DNA of 64,000 nt from Paraburkholderia monticola. Its GTDB lineage: Bacteria; Pseudomonadota; Gammaproteobacteria; Burkholderiales; Burkholderiaceae. The notes under the pieces were generated by a model. It was not told where the DNA came from and searched no databases. It saw only the letters and a list, made by a program, of their open reading frames with translations. Shown in pieces: positions 1-8,479 of this stretch (position 1 is its first letter; every line of letters starts with the position of its first letter). Location: positions 62,001 to 126,000 of the forward strand of contig NZ_LRBG01000038.1 of the NCBI RefSeq assembly GCF_001580545.1, in the 5' to 3' direction. The translations under genes and the position numbers were made by a program.

Positions 1-96
1 CACGCCGATGCGCGTGGCGAGGCCGAGGCCGTTCACGGGGGGATTGTCGAGGGTGATGACGGCGACGCCGTCATGGTCCTGATACTGCGCCGTCAT
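1..96 (-). CDS. FadB-like enoyl-CoA hydratase/3-hydroxyacyl-CoA dehydrogenase, N-terminal fragment (cut by window edge)
   Basis: Only the first 32 codons lie in the window. The reading begins MTAQYQDHDGVAVITLDNPP and continues with VNGLG, the usual N-terminus of crotonase-type domains in bifunctional FadB/FadJ-like beta-oxidation enzymes. The ATG is preceded on the minus strand by an AAGGAAA ribosome-binding site. It runs divergently from the DUF1302 operon, and a palindrome of the local regulon type lies upstream (262-283). The crotonase start is seen; the fused dehydrogenase half is inferred, since a stand-alone enoyl-CoA hydratase would start in the same way. Confidence 0.7.
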   Translation of the reverse strand, partial: MTAQYQDHDGVAVITLDNPPVNGLGLATRIGV

Positions 97-261
97 TGCT
101 GGTTTCCTTTGAGTCTTGAAGCCATCCGCCCGTGCTGCCGGCAAAGGCGCGCCTACGCGCGGAGGGTCGCTTTCCGGCGTGCCCGAGCGGTTGAGCGCGC
201 AAGGCGCCGGCCTGTTTCGAGGATGAGTGCCGGCCATCATGGCGCGCGCGACTTGCGTTCG

Positions 262-283
262 CCCCTCTCTTTATAGGGAGGCG
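262..283 (-). promoter_or_regulatory. Regulon palindrome A1, upstream of the FadB-like gene
   Basis: CCCCTCTC, a short A/T-rich spacer, then GGGAGGCG. On the minus strand the GAGAGGGG arm is followed after 20 bp by CATGAT (236-241), a plausible -10. This matches the layout of the other palindromes of the island (7455, 17958, 17990, 24121, 24204, 31158). A second candidate lies at 317-351. Bases 97-504 otherwise contain no gene that I can support. Confidence 0.5.
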
Positions 284-316
284 ACCCGACCTGCCTGGTT
301 ACCCCAACAACGTTTA

Positions 317-351
317 CCCCTCCCCTCTTTTTTACAGGGGAGGGAGGGGCG
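317..351 (+). promoter_or_regulatory. Regulon palindrome A2, upstream of the DUF1302 operon
   Basis: CCCTCCCCT at 318-326 pairs perfectly with AGGGGAGGG at 336-344 across a T-rich 9-nt spacer, followed by a further GGGG run. The sequence belongs to the same family as the other intergenic CCCCTCC/GGAGGGG palindromes. No convincing -10 follows at the usual spacing, so its use for the downstream operon is inferred. It has no T-tract after the 3' arm and does not look like a terminator. Confidence 0.45.
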
Positions 352-504
352 GCAGTGCTGGCAACTTACGCCATGGCTAACCGGTGTGAGCCACGCGGCG
401 CAGTGCGTGCCGGTGTCCGTGAGATTGCGCGCGGGCGCGGCGGTGGAGGCTGGCGTTCAGGTAAATCGCAGATGAAGAAGTCGAAGACAAAAGGAGACCC
501 ATCG

Positions 505-2280
505 ATGTACCGCAAGAGTCACAAAGACCGCAGGGCCATGACCCTGCCGCGCCTCACCCTGCTGGCCAGCCTGATCGCGGCCGTGATGCCGCTGCATGCT
601 TACGCGTTCAAGATCGACACCGGCTCGACCGACTGGGACGTGAGCTGGGACAACACCTTCAGCTACAACCTCGGCATGCGCACTCAGGGCGTCGACCCGC
701 TGATCGGCAACAACCCGAACTTCGACGACGGCGACTACAAGTTCGGGCACGCCGGCGATACCGTCACCAACCGCGTCTCGATCCTCTCGGAGTTCACGGC
801 GGCCTACCAGGGCTACGTGGGCTTCCGGCTCTCCGGCTCCGCGTGGAAAGACTTCGCGTATGGCAGCGGCGACAACACGAATCCGGGCATCTACGCGCCG
901 GGCATTACCTACCAATCGATTCGCGCCTATCCGAACGGCGTGTACGGCTCCTTTACGAACCGCTACTACGTGCAGGGCGCGCAACTGCTCGACGGCTTCG
1001 CGTTCTACAACTCGCAGGTCGGGGGGCACGCCATCTATCTGAAGGGCGGTCAGTTCACCGAGTATTGGGGCAACTCGCTGCTGTCGCCGACGCAGGGCAT
1101 CTCGTATGCGCAGGGCGCCACCGACGGCATCAAGGCGTACAACTCGCCCGGCACGCAGACGAAGGAACTGTTGCTGCCACGGCCGCAGATCAGCATGACG
1201 GCCCAGGTTACGCCCGAGGTGTCCGTATCCGGCCAGTATCAACTCGGCTGGACCTATAACCGTCTGCCGACTGGCGGCACCTATATCCAGGCAGCCGACT
1301 TCATCGCCCAGGGGCCGTCCGGGCTGTTCCTGACGGCGCTGCCGGGCGCGGTGCGTCCGCTTTTCGGGCTGCCCCCCAGCAGCGCGCCGTTCGCCTACCA
1401 GGTGCCACAGGGCAATGCCATCACACCGCCGCAGGTCGACAACAACTTCGGCCTCAAGCTCGGGTGGACGCCGCAATTCATCGATGGCGCGATGGGCTTC
1501 TATTTCCGGCGCCTCGACGAGACCCAGCCCTGGATACTTGCCAACTGGAAGGCGGTTCCCGCACTCAAGACCTCGTTGCCGACCGACTATCACCTCGCCT
1601 ATAACCGCGGTGCGCAACTGTTGGGCTACAGCTTCGACACGACGATCGGCAGCGTGGCCACGGGTTTCGAAGCTTCGTATCGTCACAACACCGCGCTGAA
1701 TACCGCGCTCAGCCCGGCCGTCATGAACCAGACCGAGGGCGCGAAGGGCAACATCATCAACCTCGTCGCTAACGCGATCGTGCCGCTGTCGCGCTCGCCG
1801 ATCTGGGACACGGGCAGCCTCACGGCGGAAATCGGCTATACGCACCTGCTCTCCGTCACGCAGAACGCACAGCTATTCAATGGTGTGGGCTATCCCGGAT
1901 GCCCGAGCAACAACAAGTGGAACGGCTGCTCGACGAAAGACTATGTGGGCTTCGGCGTCGTGTTTCAGCCGCAATGGCTGCAGGTATTTCCCGGCGTCGA
2001 CCTGAGCATGCCGACCTCGGTAACGGGCGGCATCTGGGGCACCAATCCGATCAATCCTGGTCCGGCAGCCGGCGCTCAAGGCGCCTTCACGTACTCGATC
2101 GGCGTGCAGGCGCTGATCCGGCAGCGCGCCACCCTCACGCTTTCCTATATCGGCTATCACGCGCACGTGAATGCGACGTCGACGACGCCGAGCGGCCTGC
2201 CCTTTGCAAGCGCCGGCAACGGCCTATACGACCTGAACGACCGTCCGTGGGTCTCGCTGACCTTGCAGTCATCGTTCTGA
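505..2280 (+). CDS. DUF1302 family outer-membrane protein
   Basis: A 591-residue protein. The ATG at 505 follows an AAAGGAGA ribosome-binding site and opens a signal peptide whose hydrophobic core is LTLLASLIAAVMPLHAYA, so the longer upstream reading is not used. The mature part starts FKIDTGSTDWDVSWDNTFSYN and ends in a Phe-terminated strand (LTLQSSF), as outer-membrane beta-barrels do. This is typical of the DUF1302 family, commonly encoded next to DUF1329 proteins and linked to handling of fatty acids or other hydrophobic substrates. It is the first gene of a four-gene run with DUF1329, YCF48-like and MMPL proteins. A porin-like role in substrate passage is inferred. Confidence 0.85.
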   Translation: MYRKSHKDRRAMTLPRLTLLASLIAAVMPLHAYAFKIDTGSTDWDVSWDNTFSYNLGMRTQGVDPLIGNNPNFDDGDYKFGHAGDTVTNRVSILSEFTAAYQGYVGFRLSGSAWKDFAYGSGDNTNPGIYAPGITYQSIRAYPNGVYGSFTNRYYVQGAQLLDGFAFYNSQVGGHAIYLKGGQFTEYWGNSLLSPTQGISYAQGATDGIKAYNSPGTQTKELLLPRPQISMTAQVTPEVSVSGQYQLGWTYNRLPTGGTYIQAADFIAQGPSGLFLTALPGAVRPLFGLPPSSAPFAYQVPQGNAITPPQVDNNFGLKLGWTPQFIDGAMGFYFRRLDETQPWILANWKAVPALKTSLPTDYHLAYNRGAQLLGYSFDTTIGSVATGFEASYRHNTALNTALSPAVMNQTEGAKGNIINLVANAIVPLSRSPIWDTGSLTAEIGYTHLLSVTQNAQLFNGVGYPGCPSNNKWNGCSTKDYVGFGVVFQPQWLQVFPGVDLSMPTSVTGGIWGTNPINPGPAAGAQGAFTYSIGVQALIRQRATLTLSYIGYHAHVNATSTTPSGLPFASAGNGLYDLNDRPWVSLTLQSSF

Positions 2281-2309
2281 AACACCCAAGACATACAGGA
2301 GACAAGCGT

Positions 2310-3683
2310 ATGAAAACCCTGATTCATCTGGCCGCCGCAGGCCTCGTGACGCTGCACGCCGCCGGCGCATGGGCAGCCGTGTCGGCGGACGAGGCCAAAC
2401 AGCTCGGCACGACGTTGACGGCCTTCGGTGCCGAAAAAGCCGGCAGTGCCGATGGCGCCATTCCGGCCTACACGGGCGGGCTCACCACGCCGCCGGCGGA
2501 CTACGTGCCCAATAGCGGCAAGTGGCCCGACCCGTTCAAGGACGAAAAGCCGCTCTTCAGCGTGACGGCCGCCAACATGGGCCAGTACGCGGATCAGCTG
2601 ACGCCCGGCGTGCAGGCGCTGCTCAAGCGCTTTCCTGACTATCGCGTGGACGTCTATCCGACCCACCGTTCGGTGTCGTACCCGCAGTGGGTGCTCGACA
2701 ACACGGTGAAGAATGCGACCAGCGCGCAGCTCGTCGGGAAGATCGAAGGCGACGGCGTGGGCGGGGCGTTCGGAGGCATTCCATTCCCGATCCCGAAGAA
2801 CGGCTACGAGGTGATGTGGAACGCGCTGCTGAATTACCAGCGCACGGAGTACTCGGCGACGAACGTCGGCGCTTATCTCGTCGACACATCGGGCGGACGC
2901 ACGGCGCTGCCGGTGCTGAACTTCGTCGAATACCGGCCGTTCTACGACCCGAAGAACGCGGGCACGAAAGCGGACTGGCCCTATGACCGTCTGTGGGTGC
3001 AGATCCAGACGCCGCCGACTGCGGCGGGCCAGAGCGTGCTGGTCGACTACTCGATCAACTACTCGGAAGCCGATCAGGCGAGCTGGGCGTACTTCCCGGC
3101 TCAACGGCGCACCCGCATGGCGCCCGACTACAAGTACGACACGCCCGCCGCGAGCTATGGCGGCGTGACGTTCTGGGACGAGGCCTCCATCTTCCGCGGA
3201 CGCATGGACCGGTTCGACTTCAAGCTCATCGGCAAGAAGGAGATGCTGGTCCCGTACAACAACTATCGTCTCTCGCAACTGCCAGTGGACGACGTGTTCG
3301 GGCCGAAGCATGTCAAGTCGGATGCGGTGCGCTGGGAGCGCCATCGCGTGTGGGTTGTCGAGGCGACGGTCAAGGCGGATGCGCGTCATGCGTATTCGAA
3401 GCGCACGTTCTACATCGACGAGGATAGCTGGAACTTCGTCGAGACCGATGGCTTTGGCCACGATGGCAAGTTGTGGCGTGTGGGTCTCGACTACCACTTC
3501 CCGCTCTATGACGGCGGCGGCGTGTATGCGGTGACGCTCGGCTTCTACGACCTCGAGAAAGGCAACTACTTCCTCTCCTATACGACCGGAGAAAACGGTG
3601 CGCCGCTGCTGCGCGTGTCCGACAAGCTCGACAAGCCCAATCTCTTCACGCCGGCGGGCATTGCGGGCACCGGCTTGCGCTGA
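2310..3683 (+). CDS. DUF1329 family periplasmic protein (LolA/LolB-like fold)
   Basis: A 457-residue protein with a signal peptide ending near AAGAWA. The start at 2310 has CAGGAGACA upstream. Family features include the N-terminal AVSADEAKQLGTTLTAFGAE segment, the PAYTGGL stretch and the tryptophan-rich RRTRMAPDYKYD region. DUF1329 proteins have a predicted lipoprotein-carrier-like fold and nearly always accompany DUF1302 proteins. A role as a periplasmic lipid carrier between the outer-membrane DUF1302 protein and the MMPL transporter is inferred from this context. It lies 29 bp after the DUF1302 stop, clearly in the same operon. Confidence 0.85.
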   Translation: MKTLIHLAAAGLVTLHAAGAWAAVSADEAKQLGTTLTAFGAEKAGSADGAIPAYTGGLTTPPADYVPNSGKWPDPFKDEKPLFSVTAANMGQYADQLTPGVQALLKRFPDYRVDVYPTHRSVSYPQWVLDNTVKNATSAQLVGKIEGDGVGGAFGGIPFPIPKNGYEVMWNALLNYQRTEYSATNVGAYLVDTSGGRTALPVLNFVEYRPFYDPKNAGTKADWPYDRLWVQIQTPPTAAGQSVLVDYSINYSEADQASWAYFPAQRRTRMAPDYKYDTPAASYGGVTFWDEASIFRGRMDRFDFKLIGKKEMLVPYNNYRLSQLPVDDVFGPKHVKSDAVRWERHRVWVVEATVKADARHAYSKRTFYIDEDSWNFVETDGFGHDGKLWRVGLDYHFPLYDGGGVYAVTLGFYDLEKGNYFLSYTTGENGAPLLRVSDKLDKPNLFTPAGIAGTGLR

Positions 3684-3802
3684 GGGCGAGCCGCACGAGT
3701 AGAGCAGAGCGCGGGTCGGTCGTTGCGACCCGCGTGTATGGAACTGGTGCGGGGCCGCATTGGCGGCCTGGCACCGGACGTTCGACGAAGAAGAGGTTGC
3801 AA

Positions 3803-4915
3803 ATGAATCATGCAAGCACCGCGCGCGTGGGGCTCATGCTGGCGGCGCTGCTCGCCGCCGGCTGGTCAGTGCACGCAGTCGCGCAACCGGATGTGCCCGC
3901 CGCGGCCGTGGTGAGCAAAGATCCTTTCGTCGATCCGCTGGACGCGCCCGCCATCATGCACACGCAGGTGGCGGGGCGCCCGATGATGACGGTCGCGCGT
4001 GCCGGAACCCGTCTCGTCGCGGTCGGCATGCGAGGCTTGATCGCCGTTTCGGATGACCAGGGGAAAAGCTGGTCGCAGGTGGCCGCGCCGGTTCGCAGCG
4101 ACCTCGTCGCGCTGAGCTTTCCGACCTCGCGCGACGGCTGGGCGGTCGGACACGACGGCGTGGTTTTGCATACCGCCGACGGCGGCCGGAACTGGGTCCA
4201 CCAGTTCGACGGCCGGATGGCCGCGGCATCGCTCGTCAATACCTACAAGGCAAGAATCGCGGCCGGCGATACGGCATTGCAGCCGTACGCCGACCAGTTG
4301 CTGCTCAACTACAAGGCCGGGCCGTCCTTGCCGCTGCTGAGCGTATGGTTCGCCGACGCCCAGCATGGCATGGCAGTCGGCCCGTTCGGCACCGCCATCG
4401 CGACGGACGACGGCGGCAAGTCCTGGCAGCCGATCCTCGAACGCATCGACAATCCGCAATTCCTGCATCTGAATGCGGTGTGCGGCGTGGCGGGCGACGT
4501 GTTCATCGCGGGCGAGAAAGGTACGGTGTTCCGCCTCGACAAGGTGAGCGGGAAGTTTGCGCCGGTCGAAACCGGCTATGCCGGCAGCTTCTTCGGCATG
4601 ACCGGCGACGCGCGCGCGTTGTTCGCCTATGGTCTACGCGGCACGATCTATCGCAGCACGGATCGGGGCGCGAGCTGGGTTCCTTTGAAGAGTCCGCTGC
4701 ACGGCGCGGTCACGAGCGCGGCGCCGATCGAATCGCGTCATCTCGTGATGTTCGTCACGTCGAGCGGCGAGGCGACGCTTTACGACGAAACGACCGACAC
4801 CTTCCGCCCATTGAAGACCAGCCGTCCCGCTGCGTTCACAGGTGTTCTTGCGCCGAACGACGACGCACTGGTGTTGACCTCGCTGGAAGGCGCGAGCCTC
4901 GTGTCCGCGCGATAA
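3803..4915 (+). CDS. YCF48/HCF136-like beta-propeller protein, exported
   Basis: A 370-residue protein with a signal peptide (VGLMLAALLAAGWSVHAVA) and repeated sialidase/photosystem-assembly-type blades. Examples are DGWAVGHDGVVLHTADGGRNW-type units near residue 110, GPFGTAIATDDGGKSW near residue 195 and LRGTIYRSTDRGASW near residue 280. Such YCF48-related propellers commonly sit between DUF1329 and MMPL genes. The start at 3803 has AAGAAGAGG upstream. It is likely a periplasmic scaffold for the transport complex, by context only; no catalytic function is evident. Confidence 0.8.
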   Translation: MNHASTARVGLMLAALLAAGWSVHAVAQPDVPAAAVVSKDPFVDPLDAPAIMHTQVAGRPMMTVARAGTRLVAVGMRGLIAVSDDQGKSWSQVAAPVRSDLVALSFPTSRDGWAVGHDGVVLHTADGGRNWVHQFDGRMAAASLVNTYKARIAAGDTALQPYADQLLLNYKAGPSLPLLSVWFADAQHGMAVGPFGTAIATDDGGKSWQPILERIDNPQFLHLNAVCGVAGDVFIAGEKGTVFRLDKVSGKFAPVETGYAGSFFGMTGDARALFAYGLRGTIYRSTDRGASWVPLKSPLHGAVTSAAPIESRHLVMFVTSSGEATLYDETTDTFRPLKTSRPAAFTGVLAPNDDALVLTSLEGASLVSAR

Positions 4916-4946
4916 CGATTGCTGGATCTGCCAAAAGAGTATCGAT

Positions 4947-7352
4947 ATGAATCCCCATACTGAACGTGGCGAAGCGGCGCCAGTCGTGCGAGCGAAAGCG
5001 GAGTTCGACGCGAACTCCGGATCGCGGCTGGAGCGTTTGATCTTCAACAACCGGCTGTGGATCGTGGCCGTGTGTGTCTTGTTGACCGCGCTGCTCGGCA
5101 TGCAGGCGGTGAAGTCGAACGTGAGCGCATCGTACGAGCGCATGATGCCGCAGTCGAGTCCCTTCATCCGCAATTACCTCGACAATGTCGACTCGCTGCG
5201 CTCGCTCGGCAATTCGCTGCGCGTGGTCGTCGAGAACCGCAATGGCAACATCTACGACCCGAAGTACCTCAAGGTGCTGCGCGAGATCAACGACCGGATC
5301 TTCCTGTTACCAGGCGTCGACCGCGCCTTCGTCAAGTCGTTGTGGATGCCGGTGGTGCGCTGGACCGAGGTCACGGAGGCAGGTTTCCAGGGCGGCCCTG
5401 TCATGCCCGACGACTACGACGGTTCGGCCGCGAGCATAGCGAAGCTGCGCCAGAACGTGGCACGCGCCGGTATCGTGGGATCGCTCGTCGGCGACGATCT
5501 GCGTTCGAGCACGATCTTCGTGCCGCTGCTCGATCGCTATGCGGACACGGGCAAGCCACTCGACGCGCGCGCGCTGCACGATTCGCTCGAGCAGATTCGC
5601 CTCGACTACGCGCGCGACGGCATCGACATTCACGTGATCGGCTTCGCCGAGCTGGTCGGCGAACTGATCCATGGACTGCTACAGGTCGCGTTGTATTTCG
5701 CCGCGGCGAGCGCGATCGCGACCGCCGTGATCTACGGCTACACCCGTTGCGTGCGCAGCACCGCGCTGGTGATCGGCTGCTCGCTCGCCGCCGTCGTCTG
5801 GCAACTCGGCATCGTTCATTTGCTGGGCGTCGATCTCGATCCGTACTCGATCCTCGTGCCATTCCTGATCTTCGCGATCGGTGTCTCGCACGGCGCGCAA
5901 AAGATGAACGGCATCATGCAGGACATCGGTCGCGGCACCGACCGCTACGTCGCGGCGCGCTATACGTTCCGCCGTCTTTTTCTCGCCGGATTGACGGCGC
6001 TGCTGGCGGATGCCGTCGGCTTCGCGGTGCTGATGCTGATCGACATTCCGGTGATTCGCGGGTTGGCCGTGGCGGCGAGCGTCGGCGTAGCGGTGCTGAT
6101 CTTCACGAACCTCGTGTTCCTGCCGGTCATGCTTTCGTATACGGGCGTGAGCGCGGCAGCGGCGGCGCGCAGCCTGCGGGCGGCCGAGCGGCATCCGCTT
6201 GCCACGCTGCTCGTGCCGTTCACGCGGCGCGTGCCCGCGACTATCGCCGTACTGGTGGCGGGAGCGTTGGCGGCGGGCGGCCTGCTGGTCGGTCAGCATC
6301 TCAAGATCGGCGATCTCGATCCGGGCGCACCCGAGCTGCGTGCCAACTCGCGATACAACCGCGATAACGCGTACGTCACGGGGCACTACCGCTTGTCGAC
6401 GGATCAGTTCGCCGTGATCGTGAAAACCCCGCCGGGAGGGTTGAACGACTACAGGACGTTGATGGAGATGGACAACCTCGAGCAGCTCTTGCGCGACGTG
6501 AAGGGCGTGCAGACCACGATGTCGATCAGCGGTGTGAGCCGTCGCAACACGGCGGCCGGTTTCGAAGGCGATCCGCGCTGGATGACGATCAGCCGCGACC
6601 CGTTCGTCTCCACGGACGCGGTGAACAACACGTACGTCGCGAATCCGGAACTCGTGAATGGCGCGCGCTCGGTGGCACCGGTGATCGCGTTCCTCGCCGA
6701 CCACAAGGCGAAGACGCTCGAGCAGGTGGTGAACGCGGTCGAAGGCTTCGCCGCGCAGCACGACACCGCGAAGCTGCAATTCCTGCCTGCGGCGGGCAGC
6801 GCGGGCATCGAGGCGGCGACGAACATCGCGGTCGAACAGGCCAACCGGACGATGCTGTTGCTCGTCTACGCCGCCGTGGTGGCGCTTTGCTTCGTGACGT
6901 TCCGCAACTGGCGGGCGGTTGTCGTGGCGGTGGTGCCGCTCGTCATCACGTCGATTCTCTGCGAAGCGCTGATGGTGGCGCTCGGCATCGGCGTGAAGGT
7001 GGCGACGCTGCCGGTGACGGCGCTCGGTGTGGGCATCGGCGTGGATTACGCGCTCTATCTGGTGAGCGTGCAACTCACGCTGCAAAGGCAAGGCGCGACG
7101 CTCGAAGCCGCCTATCGCGAGGCGCTGGGATTCACCGGCAAGGTGATCGCGCTGATCGGCGTGACGCTCGCCGCCGCCGTCGTGACCTGGGCCTGGTCGC
7201 CGATCAAGTTCCAGGCCGACATGGGCATCCTGCTGACCTTCATGTTCGTCTGGAACATGGTGGGAGCGCTCGTGCTCATTCCCGCGCTTTCGCACTTCCT
7301 CCTGCAACCTGGGAGAGCCAAACGGACCTGTGCTCACGCCATGGCGAAATGA
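4947..7352 (+). CDS. MMPL/RND-family inner-membrane transporter
   Basis: An 801-residue protein with the two-fold RND architecture. TM1 is near residues 33-53, followed by a large periplasmic loop with the SYERMMPQSSPF motif and a first helix bundle containing IFAIGVSHGAQ. The second half starts near residue 425, and its helix bundle contains GVGIGVDYALYL, where the Asp sits at the usual proton-relay position. In the first bundle the equivalent segment carries Ser-His instead. MMPL proteins move lipids and hydrophobic compounds. As the last gene of the DUF1302-DUF1329-YCF48 run it would supply energy for trans-envelope transfer; the direction (import or export) cannot be told. Confidence 0.85.
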   Translation: MNPHTERGEAAPVVRAKAEFDANSGSRLERLIFNNRLWIVAVCVLLTALLGMQAVKSNVSASYERMMPQSSPFIRNYLDNVDSLRSLGNSLRVVVENRNGNIYDPKYLKVLREINDRIFLLPGVDRAFVKSLWMPVVRWTEVTEAGFQGGPVMPDDYDGSAASIAKLRQNVARAGIVGSLVGDDLRSSTIFVPLLDRYADTGKPLDARALHDSLEQIRLDYARDGIDIHVIGFAELVGELIHGLLQVALYFAAASAIATAVIYGYTRCVRSTALVIGCSLAAVVWQLGIVHLLGVDLDPYSILVPFLIFAIGVSHGAQKMNGIMQDIGRGTDRYVAARYTFRRLFLAGLTALLADAVGFAVLMLIDIPVIRGLAVAASVGVAVLIFTNLVFLPVMLSYTGVSAAAAARSLRAAERHPLATLLVPFTRRVPATIAVLVAGALAAGGLLVGQHLKIGDLDPGAPELRANSRYNRDNAYVTGHYRLSTDQFAVIVKTPPGGLNDYRTLMEMDNLEQLLRDVKGVQTTMSISGVSRRNTAAGFEGDPRWMTISRDPFVSTDAVNNTYVANPELVNGARSVAPVIAFLADHKAKTLEQVVNAVEGFAAQHDTAKLQFLPAAGSAGIEAATNIAVEQANRTMLLLVYAAVVALCFVTFRNWRAVVVAVVPLVITSILCEALMVALGIGVKVATLPVTALGVGIGVDYALYLVSVQLTLQRQGATLEAAYREALGFTGKVIALIGVTLAAAVVTWAWSPIKFQADMGILLTFMFVWNMVGALVLIPALSHFLLQPGRAKRTCAHAMAK

Positions 7353-7383
7353 GGCATGCCGCGCGCTGCGCGGCTTCCCAACC

Positions 7384-7430
7384 CGGCGCCGGCCACTGCC
7401 TCGCGAGGTGTGTCCGGCGCCGTTTCTTTT
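7384..7430 (+). terminator. Rho-independent terminator after the MMPL operon
   Basis: Perfect 9-bp stem CGGCGCCGG (7384-7392) / CCGGCGCCG (7414-7422), with further pairing in the loop, followed by TTTCTTTT (7423-7430). It lies 31 bp after the MMPL stop and closes that transcription unit. Confidence 0.8.
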
Positions 7431-7454
7431 GCTCACACGGGTGCCAACATCCAT

Positions 7455-7506
7455 CCGCCACCCCCCAATTTGGGCGGGGCGGATTCCTTGCCGATTCCCC
7501 TATTCT
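7455..7506 (+). promoter_or_regulatory. etfBA promoter with regulon palindrome B
   Basis: CCGCCACCCCCCAATT followed by TGGGCGGGGCGG (7455-7482) is a near-palindrome of the island's CCCCTCC/GGAGGGG family, here with C in place of A in the right arm. TATTCT at 7501-7506 is a plausible -10, about 22 bp after the core arm, so the palindrome covers the -35 region. This fits activation by a factor bound at -35. A leader of about 200 nt would separate the start site from etfB. Confidence 0.55.
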
Positions 7507-7564
7507 GGATCCATGCCACTCCCTGGCGATGTCGTGCACAGCGGATCTGGGAATGTCCCGATGA

Positions 7565-7714
7565 ATGCTGTTCCCGCGCCGCATCGACAGGGCTGATGGG
7601 TTCGCGGCGCTCGTGCAGCACGCGATCGGCAATGCGTATCTGAACGTGCCCACACTCGATATCGATTGCGGTACGCGCCAGGCGCTCAACAACATGAAGC
7701 GGGCAAGGAGGTAG
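7565..7714 (+). CDS. Small ORF in the etfB leader (49 aa), unrecognised
   Basis: An open frame starting MLFPRRIDRADGFAALVQHA and ending two bases before the etfB GTG start, so that its stop codon lies within the etfB ribosome-binding region. No ribosome-binding site is visible before its ATG and I do not recognise the sequence. It may be a leader peptide, a gene remnant or chance. Tight abutment to etfB is the only support. Confidence 0.2.
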   Translation: MLFPRRIDRADGFAALVQHAIGNAYLNVPTLDIDCGTRQALNNMKRARR

Positions 7715-7716
7715 CG

Positions 7717-8466
7717 GTGAAGATTCTGGTGGCAGTCAAGCGCGTCGTGGATGCGAATGTGAAGGTTGGCGTCAAGTCCGACGGGACGGGCGCCGATATC
7801 GCCAACGTGAAGATGTCGATGAATCCGTTCGATGAGATCGCGGTGGAAGAGGCCGTGCGTCTGAGGGAAGCGGGCGTCGCGACCGAAGTGATCGCCGTGT
7901 CGGCGGGTGTGGCGCAGGCGCAGGAAACGCTGCGCACCGCGCTGGCAATTGGTGCGGATCGCGCGATCCTGATCGAATCGGGTGAAGACCTGCAGCCACT
8001 GGCGGTCGCGAAGCTGTTGAAAGCGCTGGTCGACAAGGAGCAGCCGCAACTGGTGATCCTCGGCAAGCAGGCCATCGACGACGACTCCAATCAGACCGGC
8101 CAGATGCTCGCTGCGCTCGCGAATCTGCCGCAGGCGACGTTTGCGTCGAAGGTCGTTGTTGCTGACGGCAAGGCAACGGTATCGCGTGAAGTGGATGGCG
8201 GCGCGGAAACGCTGTCGTTGACGCTGCCGGCTGTGGTTACGACCGATCTGCGTCTGAACGAGCCGCGCTACGTGACGCTGCCGAACATCATGAAGGCGAA
8301 GAAAAAGCCGCTGGAAACGATCAAGCCTGAAGACCTCGGCGTCGATGTCACGCCGCGTCTGAAGACGCTGAAAGTGGTCGAGCCGCCGAAGCGCTCCGCC
8401 GGTGTGAAGGTGCCGGACGTGAAGACGCTGGTCGAGAAGCTGAAGACCGAAGCCAAGGTGCTGTGA
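7717..8466 (+). CDS. etfB: Electron transfer flavoprotein subunit beta
   Basis: A 249-residue protein, the family's usual length. It starts at GTG 7717 behind an ideal AAGGAGGT site (7705-7712). The N-terminus MKILVAVKRVVDANVKVGVK and the MSMNPFDEIAVEEAVRL segment are signatures of EtfB, which binds AMP in the heterodimer with EtfA. It accepts electrons from acyl-CoA dehydrogenases. It is followed by etfA 13 bp later, and ETF:ubiquinone oxidoreductase lies just downstream, so this locus encodes a complete electron exit for the acyl-CoA dehydrogenases of the island. Confidence 0.97.
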   Translation: MKILVAVKRVVDANVKVGVKSDGTGADIANVKMSMNPFDEIAVEEAVRLREAGVATEVIAVSAGVAQAQETLRTALAIGADRAILIESGEDLQPLAVAKLLKALVDKEQPQLVILGKQAIDDDSNQTGQMLAALANLPQATFASKVVVADGKATVSREVDGGAETLSLTLPAVVTTDLRLNEPRYVTLPNIMKAKKKPLETIKPEDLGVDVTPRLKTLKVVEPPKRSAGVKVPDVKTLVEKLKTEAKVL

Positions 8467-8479
8467 GGAGACACAACAA

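Noticed and set aside
317..351. Palindrome A2 as a transcription terminator
   Set aside because: The T-run is in the loop, not after the stem, and no gene ends just upstream on the plus strand.
5679..7454. 591-codon open frame on the minus strand across the MMPL gene
   Set aside because: Shadow of the transporter: His/Arg-rich, no ribosome-binding site, no recognisable domain, and fully antisense to a clear membrane protein.
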